This document shows, piece by piece, positions 38,201-43,796 of a stretch of DNA of 64,000 bases (position 1 is the first letter of the stretch; every line of letters starts with the position of its first letter). Location: the NCBI GenBank assembly GCA_016888885.1, contig CP069437.1, forward strand, positions 1,302,001 to 1,366,000, read 5' to 3'. The DNA comes from Faucicola sp902506215. GTDB taxonomy: Bacteria > Pseudomonadota > Gammaproteobacteria > Pseudomonadales > Moraxellaceae. Under the pieces are notes generated by a model. The model worked only from the letters and a program-made list of their open reading frames with translations. It was not told the origin of the DNA and did not search any database. A program made the position numbers and the translations under genes.

Positions 38201-38382
38201 ATCTGTACTTGGGTATTGGTAATGTCAGGAACAGCATCAATCGGCAACTTCTGATAACTATAAATACCCACTGCAATCCAGGTACAGGCAAAGAGCAACA
38301 CCCAAATCGCATTTTGTATGGAAAACTGAATGATTCGTTCGAATAAACCTTCTGGTTTTGGCAGATCAGAATTAATGTCCAT
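35242..38382 (-). CDS. czcA: Heavy-metal efflux RND pump CzcA
   Basis: A 1046-residue proton-driven inner-membrane pump of the HME-RND family. The start (RIIQFSIQNAIWVLLF), VPDITNTQVQINT, and the transmembrane helix IV motif DFGIIVDGAVVIVEN with Asp414, Asp420 and Glu427 are as in CzcA-type Zn/Co/Cd pumps, the acidic residues corresponding to the proton/metal relay described for C. metallidurans CzcA. Twelve transmembrane helices are apparent. It overlaps czcB by 11 nt, indicating translational coupling. Full length with no frame breaks. Confidence 0.95.
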   Translation of the reverse strand: MDINSDLPKPEGLFERIIQFSIQNAIWVLLFACTWIAVGIYSYQKLPIDAVPDITNTQVQINTQAKGFTALEVEQRITYPIENAMAGIPDLELTRSISRYGLSQVTIVFKDGTDIYWARQQINQRIQEAQSELPAQIAPTMSPVSTGLGEIYQWVLKADPNAKKPDGTAYTPMDLREIQDWIVRPQLQRVKGVAEVNTIGGFEKTYVVSPDLNRMQQLNISLEQLQQALAQNNENRGAGYIEDNGQQLTVRVPGAFNGLSDIENTMLGSPNGSPIRVGDIAQVSIGHDLRTGAATYNGKETVLGVAMMAIGGNSRTVSKAVDAKLQDIQNSLPKGVVIETAYDRTTLVEKAIKTVQKNLVEGAILVIIILFLFLGNIRAALITACVIPLSMLFTLTGMAQKNISANLMSLGALDFGIIVDGAVVIVENCIRRLAHTQQLLKRPLTQSERFKEVFLAARQARRPLIFGQLIILVVYLPIFALSGVEAKMFHPMALAVVLALVAAIILSITFVPAAVALWVKGNIQEKESRWMLWLKAKYQQTLDISYQYKAVVLIFALCVLVITGFISTKLGSEFAPQLSEGDFAIQQLRSPSTGLEESLRIQKNTEKLLLKSFPEIKAVFARTGTAEVATDVMPPNISDGYIMLKPRSEWPNPKESLDELRGRMVTYLATIPGNNSEFSQPIELRFNELISGVRSDVGVKIFGDDMNVLNTEATKISKIIQQISGSSAVKVEQTSGLPLLNVEVNKTLAAQYGLSVRSIQDLVATSIGGQSVGKILEGDRRFDFVIRLGEQDRSVASVSQLPIQLPNGGSILLSDVAQVSTIEGINQVSRENGKRRVVVTTNVEGRDLGSFVSDVQTQLKAYTLPSGYWIEYGGQFENLASAKARMQIVIPLALITIFILLMAVFHNVKESLLVFTGVPFALTGGVLFLWLRDIPLSMSAGIGFIALSGVAVLNGLVMLTFIKELRDKYPVHKAVWQGAILRLRPVLMTACVASLGFVPMALATGTGAEVQRPLATVVIGGIISSTLLTLVLLPVLYRWINEKKVS

Positions 38383-39601
38383 GGCCTGCCTCGTCTTTTT
38401 CTAATTCAGACTTTAATAGAAAACTGCCATCCGCAATGTATTTCTGCCCTTCAGTTAATCCAGAAATGACTTCTAGCCATTGCCCATCCTGACTGCTCAC
38501 GCCCACTTCTATTGGCTGTGCTTTAAGATGAACCAGTCCCTTTTCTTCAGACTCAATCACAAATACCACAGGTTTTCCTTCAACCTGCTGTAAGGCTTTT
38601 TTCTGGACTCTTAACGCTGTTTTTGCTTGTGCATCAGTCACAAAAACATTTACCAAAACATTTGGACGCAGTACATCCGCTTGTGTGGTGACTTTGGCAC
38701 GCACTTGTAAACGTCCAGTTTGTAAATCTGCCTCTGGATTCAGCGTTTGTACTTTTGCTTGGTAATTTTGATCAGAACCATTGGTTTTAAAGTTTAAAAT
38801 TTGCCCTACTTGAAGTTGAATATTTGAGGTATTTGGTAGATTAAATTCCAACCAAAGGTCTTTTAGATTTTCAATCACAAAAAGCTGATCCGCCAGTTGC
38901 ACATTTTCACCGACCACAATATCTTTTTTACTGATCACCCCAGAGATCGGTGCTTTAATCAGAAAACGCCCATTGTTATTGCCACTTGCACCTAATGCAT
39001 TTAAACGTGCTTGTGAGGACTGGACAGTAATCTGCGCTTGACGGTAGGCATTTTCGGCACGCTGGTAATCCTGTTTGGCAGAAATCCCCTGTGACCAGAG
39101 TTGCTGTTCGCGCTGGTAATCTTTACGGGCCAAATCCAGATTTGCCTGTGCCATACGCAGATTTGCCTGTTGGTCGATCAGTTCAGGCAGGATTAGTACA
39201 GCCAGCGTTTGTCCTTTTTGCACGCTCTGTCCTAAAGCCACATTGACCTGCTCGACATAACCACTAAAATTAGGCGATATCTGCGCTTGTTGATCGGTAT
39301 TCACCACCAATTTACCTGGCAGGGTTGTCAGCTTTTCAACCAATCCTGTGGATGCAACAGCAACTTTTAAACCTTGTTCAACCATTTGTTGGCTGGTCAG
39401 TTGTATTTCGCCTTCTTTAGCATGTCCTTCTTCAGAACTATCTTTATCAGACTGTTCGGCATTTCCCTTATCATAACCACGCCCCTCAGATTCAGTTTTT
39501 TTTGAACTTAACCAAATAGCCAGACTGACCAAGACCGTAATCAGAATCAAAACTACAATCATGAGAGACTGGGATATTTTTCCGTTTTGCTTGGCGTTCA
39601 T
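38372..39601 (-). CDS. czcB: Periplasmic adaptor (membrane fusion protein) CzcB
   Basis: A 409-residue adaptor linking CzcA to CzcC. One N-terminal transmembrane helix (SLMIVVLILITVLVSLAIWL), an acidic, Ser/Glu/Asp-rich stretch, a lipoyl/barrel-sandwich half-motif (GYVEQVNVALGQSVQKGQTL), a helical hairpin (residues about 150-200), and the second lipoyl half (LIKAPISGVISKKDIVVGENV) are in the expected order. The C-terminus ends EKDEAGHGH. The ATG lies 1 nt after the czcC stop. Confidence 0.92.
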   Translation of the reverse strand: MNAKQNGKISQSLMIVVLILITVLVSLAIWLSSKKTESEGRGYDKGNAEQSDKDSSEEGHAKEGEIQLTSQQMVEQGLKVAVASTGLVEKLTTLPGKLVVNTDQQAQISPNFSGYVEQVNVALGQSVQKGQTLAVLILPELIDQQANLRMAQANLDLARKDYQREQQLWSQGISAKQDYQRAENAYRQAQITVQSSQARLNALGASGNNNGRFLIKAPISGVISKKDIVVGENVQLADQLFVIENLKDLWLEFNLPNTSNIQLQVGQILNFKTNGSDQNYQAKVQTLNPEADLQTGRLQVRAKVTTQADVLRPNVLVNVFVTDAQAKTALRVQKKALQQVEGKPVVFVIESEEKGLVHLKAQPIEVGVSSQDGQWLEVISGLTEGQKYIADGSFLLKSELEKDEAGHGH

Positions 39602-39602
39602 T

Positions 39603-40928
39603 TTATCGTGTTCCCCTATTGATTAAATTTTGCGATGCTTCGACTGCCTTTTTATTCAGTTGTGTATAGGCATCCGAACGGCTAATTTCTTCATAACTTG
39701 TGCCAATACTGAGTGCCTCAGCTGCTAGGGCAGTTTGCCAAGCTTGACGTAGAATTTGTAATTGACCCAATCGAAGATTCTGCAGTTGGGTGGTTGCTTG
39801 CTGAACGTCGGTAATGGACAGTTTCCCTGCCTGAAACCCTTGTAAAGTACGGCTCTGAACTTTGGTCGCCAAAGTAACTTGTGCTGTTGTGGCATCGAAC
39901 TGGCTACGTAAACCTTTGAGCTGATGCATGCTGTTGGCAATATCGAGTATTTGTTGCTTCAGCTCAAGCTGCTGCTGTTGGTTCAGCAATATTTGCTGTT
40001 GCTGGACCATCGGGATCGCATATTGCTGGCGATTGAAAATATTCAGTGGAATAGCCACGCCGATTGCTAAAGTCGTATCGTTGCTTTTATTAGGGGTTTT
40101 GCTACGTCTCATGCCTACATTTAAAGTCGGATTGGGACGTGCCTGAATTCTTAAATTTTCAATTTGATGATCCGATTGCTGAATGTTCAAGGCATAGAAT
40201 TTTTCTAGCCACCCTTCAGCAATATACCGTTGCACAGTTTGGAGACTTTGCTCTGGCCAAGGGATATCGGTTTTATTCAATTGAAGATGTGAAGATGTTT
40301 CCCCCCCCCACAAATTAGACAGCTGACGACCGGCAGCTTGTTTATTCAGCATCGCTTGCTCATAAAGTCGTTGGATTTCTAGCGCTTCAATTTGGGCACG
40401 CTCAAAATCAACCAGGGCAATACTGCCTGCCTGATAGCGTTTCTGGGCACTGTCCAGATTGGCTTTACTTGTTTTTAACAGTACTGAATAAACAGACTGC
40501 TCAACCTCAGCAAGTGCAAATTGCGACCATGCAAATTTAACAATCAGTTGGCTTTGTGCCTTCCATAATTGCTGTTGCAATTGGATTTGTTGATTCGAGG
40601 TATTGGCAATCACCCGGTTCAGCTTACGCTGACCAAATAGATCTAGAGGTTGACTAACGCCAACATTGAATTCCTGTTCTTGACCTGAGCCAAAGCCAAA
40701 CTGATCTAAACTTATACTTGGATTCTTCCATAACCGACTTTGCTGAATATTCAATTCAGATATTTGCTGAACTTGTTGCCACGGCTTGTCTTGAGTCTGG
40801 TAACTTTGTACTTTTGCTAAAGCGGATTCAAAGCTGGTAACGTTTTCAGCATAGCTATATTGCATAGCCACTGCACATATACAAGCAACCAAGCTATGAC
40901 GCAAGAGTATAATTGATTGTGAAGACAT
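39603..40928 (-). CDS. czcC: Outer-membrane efflux protein CzcC
   Basis: A 441-residue TolC-like trimeric channel subunit with a signal peptide (LVACICAVAMQYSYA), a QPLDLFGQRKLNR-type motif, and two long coiled-coil repeats typical of outer membrane factors. The ATG at 40928 has GGGAAA upstream; a GTG at 40940 is possible. The coding sequence contains a G9 homopolymer (C9 on the plus strand, 40301-40309) encoding part of LWGGET, which is a potential slippage site, currently in frame. Immediately upstream is an IS982-derived element separating czcC from czcI. Confidence 0.92.
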   Translation of the reverse strand: MSSQSIILLRHSLVACICAVAMQYSYAENVTSFESALAKVQSYQTQDKPWQQVQQISELNIQQSRLWKNPSISLDQFGFGSGQEQEFNVGVSQPLDLFGQRKLNRVIANTSNQQIQLQQQLWKAQSQLIVKFAWSQFALAEVEQSVYSVLLKTSKANLDSAQKRYQAGSIALVDFERAQIEALEIQRLYEQAMLNKQAAGRQLSNLWGGETSSHLQLNKTDIPWPEQSLQTVQRYIAEGWLEKFYALNIQQSDHQIENLRIQARPNPTLNVGMRRSKTPNKSNDTTLAIGVAIPLNIFNRQQYAIPMVQQQQILLNQQQQLELKQQILDIANSMHQLKGLRSQFDATTAQVTLATKVQSRTLQGFQAGKLSITDVQQATTQLQNLRLGQLQILRQAWQTALAAEALSIGTSYEEISRSDAYTQLNKKAVEASQNLINRGTR

Positions 40929-40951
40929 GATTTTTCCCACTTATTTAAATA

Positions 40952-41430
40952 ACCCCACTCTCAACTTGAAATAAGCAATTCAAACTGAAGTGGGGGATTA
41001 CCTAACTGTTTGTTGATTACAAAGCAAACGTTATGAGCCAAGATTTTACGCATAAATCTGTGAGACAAATGCCATAAATCTCTCGCTCTCACCTTTTGCA
41101 TGTTAAATCGCTGTGATAACTGACCAATCACCGTATCAATATTGCGACGAGCATTTTTAAGGCGATTAAGTACACTAAGCGGTCTGTTATCGGGCATATT
41201 GACACACAGGAATGGGAAAGCCATCAATAAAATGAATGTTGTCTTGCCCATGCTATTTAACGATATGCTGTTATATCATCTTTTTGTAGTAGTCATCTAC
41301 CATTAGATAGATTTTAATGATAAATTCGTCGATGGGCATGGCTTATCCTCTAATCTTTTTGGTCATTGATTAAAGTTTAAGTTCATGCCTTTTTTGTTTC
41401 AACCCCCTCTAAAAGTGTTGAGAGTGGGGT
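40952..41430 (-). mobile_element. IS982-family deletion derivative with intact ends
   Basis: A 479-bp element with perfect 14-bp terminal inverted repeats, ACCCCACTCTCAAC (40952-40965) and GTTGAGAGTGGGGT (41417-41430), flanked by the direct repeat TTAAATA (40945-40951 and 41431-41437) as target duplication. IS982 elements are normally about 1 kb, so roughly half of the interior is missing. It lies in the czcI-czcC gap. Confidence 0.9.
40961..41339 (-). pseudogene. IS982-family transposase remnant
   Basis: The minus strand starts at ATG 41339 with MPIDEFIIKIYLMVDDYY and soon reaches a stop. An internal fragment IHFIDGFPIPVCQYAR matches the IS982 core in another phase. The last third (RRNIDTVIGQLSQRFNMQKV, then RARDLWHLSHRFMRKILAHN) is the typical IS982 C-terminus, ending in a stop that overlaps the inverted repeat. 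The catalytic core is deleted, so it cannot be autonomous. Confidence 0.85.
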
Positions 41431-41462
41431 TTAAATAATAAAAGTGGTGGGAATGTTTTAGG

Positions 41463-41915
41463 CTACCCCACCATGAGCGGGGAAAATTCGGGAGGTGGGC
41501 TTTGTTGAAACAGGTCAGGAGCCTGATAGCTGTTTTTCCAATGAAATTGTGGATTCACTTTAACTTCAGAGCTTGGATGAAACACATCTACTTTTTCATT
41601 TTGTACAATCACATGCATCATCGATGGTAGATGATCTTGATGATCTTGATGATCTTGATGATCTTGATGATCTTGATGATCTTCACCGATTTCTAAATCG
41701 CTACTGAATGTTTTTATGTTTTCTGACTGTCCATTATGATCGTGTTGACGACTATCGCTGGCACACAAGGTATTTTGGTGATGACCAAAATGATAACTCT
41801 GCTGTGATTGAGGCTGTTGTTCATGGACACAAAAGGCCGCCGCCACATTCCAAAAGCTTTGGAACATGAACAATCCAACCAAGACTGTAATCCATGTAGT
41901 AGAACGCATCATCAT
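41463..41915 (-). CDS. czcI: CzcI-like histidine-rich periplasmic protein
   Basis: A 150-residue secreted protein with a signal peptide (TWITVLVGLFMFQSFWNVAA) and a His-rich mature part (FGHHQN, RQHDHNGQ). A run of DHQ tripeptides (about residues 79-93) is encoded by tandem 9-bp repeats at about 41627-41680, and the C-terminus is PPPEFSPLMVG. It is first in the czc cluster, as in the czcICBAD order of Cupriavidus, where CzcI is thought to be a regulatory or metal-binding accessory protein. The variable DHQ array may adjust metal-binding capacity. Confidence 0.8.
   Translation of the reverse strand: MMMRSTTWITVLVGLFMFQSFWNVAAAFCVHEQQPQSQQSYHFGHHQNTLCASDSRQHDHNGQSENIKTFSSDLEIGEDHQDHQDHQDHQDHQDHLPSMMHVIVQNEKVDVFHPSSEVKVNPQFHWKNSYQAPDLFQQSPPPEFSPLMVG
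41627..41680. repeat. 9-bp tandem repeat array in czcI
   Basis: About six copies of GATCTTGAT on the plus strand, encoding (Asp-His-Gln)n on the minus strand. In frame and nearly perfect. Confidence 0.9.
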
Positions 41916-41937
41916 AACAATCGAAAAATTTGTACCA

Positions 41938-41967
41938 AGTATAAGGCTTAGAGCACTCCAAGGTCAA
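41938..41967 (-). promoter_or_regulatory. MerR-type promoter/operator of the czc cluster
   Basis: On the minus strand, -35 TTGACC (41962-41967) and -10 TATACT (41938-41943) are 18 bp apart. Between them lies the dyad CTTGGAG-TG-CTCTAAG (41947-41962, one mismatch). A lengthened spacer with a central dyad is the signature of promoters controlled by MerR-family metal sensors (ZntR, CadR, PbrR). The czcI ATG is 23 bp downstream. No MerR gene is in the window. Confidence 0.65.
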
Positions 41968-42079
41968 GCTTAATAAATTAAATTAAACATTCAATGAACA
42001 CTGAATAGCCGGCACTTTTGCAAATTTACCTTGTCTCTATAAGCTCACATCAATTTCAGGTAAGAATAACAATAGATAG

Positions 42080-42187
42080 TGAACCGTACCGGGTTTGTCG
42101 GAGACTTTTTATTTAAGTTAGGCCACCTGACCTAACGGGTTAATCTTATCATTGTACATTGCTTCAAACTCAAAAGGCAAGTTCCAT
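42080..42187 (-). mobile_element. IS3-family (IS51-group-like) 3' end remnant
   Basis: The minus strand reads LPFEFEAMYNDKINPLGQVA then stop, the C-terminus of an IS3-type OrfB transposase. A terminus follows whose tip TGAACCGTACCGGGTTTGTC begins at 42080. The rest is cut off by the IS256 copy at 42188. Confidence 0.75.
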
Positions 42188-43385
42188 GAGAGTTTCCCAA
42201 ACTTTGTGTAACTGCTTATAATCCACTAACAGGAGAATAAGCAATGACTAACCAATCTGACATCAAGAAACTGGCTGAGCAAATGGCCAGCAGCATGAAA
42301 AGCTTCGATGACATCAAAGACTTTCAAAAGCAGCTCATGCAGTCCTTCATCGACACTGCCCTAGAAGCAGAAATGGAAGAGCATCTCGGCTACCCCAAGC
42401 ATGAAAAGGCAGACAGGCCTAATAAGCGCAATGGGCACACTAAAAAGAGAGTCCGTAGCGACACAGGCGAGCTTGAGATCTCCACCCCAAGAGACCGCGA
42501 CAGTAGCTTTGAGCCTGTACTTGTCAGTAAGCACCAAACCCGTATTTCAGGTCTTGATGACAAAATCATCAGCTTTTACGCCAAAGGTCAAACCACTACT
42601 GAGATTGTCGAAACCATCAAGGACATCTACGACGTCGACATCTCAAGCAGCTTGGTTTCCAGAGTCACTGACAACATCTTGGATGACATCACCGCTTGGC
42701 AGAACCGGCCACTGAGCAGCGTCTATCCTATCGTCTACTTAGACTGCATTGTCGTCAAAGTTCGTCAGGACAAGCAGATCATCAACAAAGCTATCTATCT
42801 GGCCTTAGGCGTTGCTCTTGATGGTAAAAAAGAGCTGCTTGGCATGTGGCTATCAGAGAACGAGGGCGCTAAATTCTGGCTTGGTGTTCTCACTGAGCTA
42901 CAAAACCGCGGGGTTCAAGATATTCTTATTGCCTGTGTAGACGGCCTAAAAGGCTTCCCTGATGCCATTAATACGGTCTACCCTAACGCTCAGGTTCAGC
43001 TGTGTATCGTGCATATGGTGCGCTATTCGATGAAGTTCGTACCTTGGACGGACAAGAAGGCCGTAGCAGCTGATTTAAAGGCCATCTACGGTGCTGATAC
43101 GCTTGAGATGGCAGAGGCCAACCTTGAGCACTTTGATGAAGTATGGGGCAAAGAGTACCCGCATGTCATCAAGTCTTGGCGCAATAACTGGGAGGGCTTA
43201 ACGGTGTTCTTTGGTTATCCTAAAGACATCAGAAGAGTGATCTATACCACCAATGCGATAGAGTCGCTAAACAGCGTGATTCGGACAGCGGTGAATAAGC
43301 GTAAGGTGTTCCCATCTGATCAGGCAGCATTCAAGGTAGTATATCTGGCAACCCAGCAGGCATCCAAAAAGTGGTCGATGCCAAT
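42188..43385 (+). mobile_element. IS256-family element, right copy, 3'-truncated
   Basis: Begins at the same tip (GAGAGTTTCCCAAAC) as the left copy and faces the czc genes, in opposite orientation to the left copy. It extends to about 43380-43385, where it joins a fragment of murG at an ATGCC microhomology. The outer inverted repeat is missing. Confidence 0.85.
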
Positions 43386-43482
43386 CCGTGCCTGCTGCCA
43401 TCATCAGCACGCGCGGTTTTTGCATCGTTGGCTCACTCATCTTATTATCCTTGATCAATCCAATCCAATCCAATTTAGGTGA
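42244..43482 (+). CDS. IS256-family (Mutator) transposase, C-terminus replaced
   Basis: The first 380 residues are a Mutator-type DDE transposase with all three acidic residues visible: Asp167 (VYLDCIVVK), Asp233 (ACVDGLKGFP) and Glu340 (TTNAIESLNS). From residue 381 the frame continues through antisense murG sequence (IRACCHHQHARFLHRW) until a stop at 43482. The native last 15-30 residues are therefore lost. AGGAG lies upstream of the ATG. Whether the fusion is active is uncertain, and its own right inverted repeat is absent. Confidence 0.85.
   Translation: MTNQSDIKKLAEQMASSMKSFDDIKDFQKQLMQSFIDTALEAEMEEHLGYPKHEKADRPNKRNGHTKKRVRSDTGELEISTPRDRDSSFEPVLVSKHQTRISGLDDKIISFYAKGQTTTEIVETIKDIYDVDISSSLVSRVTDNILDDITAWQNRPLSSVYPIVYLDCIVVKVRQDKQIINKAIYLALGVALDGKKELLGMWLSENEGAKFWLGVLTELQNRGVQDILIACVDGLKGFPDAINTVYPNAQVQLCIVHMVRYSMKFVPWTDKKAVAADLKAIYGADTLEMAEANLEHFDEVWGKEYPHVIKSWRNNWEGLTVFFGYPKDIRRVIYTTNAIESLNSVIRTAVNKRKVFPSDQAAFKVVYLATQQASKKWSMPIRACCHHQHARFLHRWLTHLIILDQSNPIQFR
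43386..43440 (-). pseudogene. Duplicated 5' end of murG
   Basis: 55 bp identical to 32475-32529, encoding MSEPTMQKPRVLMMAAGT from an ATG at 43440 with its own AAGGAT ribosome binding site. Upstream (43441-43565) the sequence resembles the true murG leader only in patches, such as ACCATAAAAATGGCAAAATC. This is a diverged second allele, not a fresh copy. Confidence 0.9.
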
Positions 43483-43796
43483 GGTGGGGATTAGAAAACC
43501 CCGTATGACTGACCGTTTATCGGAAAAAACATTCACCATAAAAATGGCAAAATCATAGCATTATTTCACTCAATAATAAAGTAAATCACTTTAATTGCTA
43601 AGTAGCATCAAGATTTTGCAGCCATGGTATCGCTTTATATTCAAACCGGATGATTAGTTGTCACCGTTCTGTCACGAATCAGTCAAGCCACTGTCACATA
43701 TCCCCTCTAACATACTCAGCATAATTGTTTCTGCATTATTTCAATAAAATTTATTTCGTAGCCAACTGCTAACTGCTATCAGCAAGGAATTCACTC
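43441..43796. other. Gene-free region between the murG fragment and phoX
   Basis: 356 bp that contains the leader of the murG fragment (to about 43565) and the Pho box of phoX (43659-43697). The rest is AT-rich leader sequence ending in AAGGAATTC before the phoX ATG. No other gene is evident. Confidence 0.6.
43659..43697 (+). promoter_or_regulatory. Pho box with four PhoB half-sites
   Basis: TGTCA-type half-sites at 43659, 43670, 43681 (AGTCA) and 43692, spaced exactly 11 bp apart. This is the tandem direct repeat arrangement bound by PhoB dimers and predicts phosphate-starvation induction of the phoX gene 100 bp downstream. Confidence 0.8.

Noticed and set aside
41627..41680. Tandem repeat considered as a CRISPR array
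   Set aside because: Period is 9 bp with no spacers, in frame within czcI. No cas genes.
42401..42715. 104-codon second frame inside both IS256 copies (also 33630-33944)
   Set aside because: It is duplicated only because the IS is duplicated. The transposase frame explains the sequence.
32670..43390. Intact composite transposon
   Set aside because: Both outer inverted repeats are missing and no target duplication is visible around the pair of IS copies.
43267..43539. 90-codon minus-strand frame containing the murG start
   Set aside because: After 18 murG codons it reads antisense through the transposase. It is a junction artefact, recorded as a murG fragment instead.
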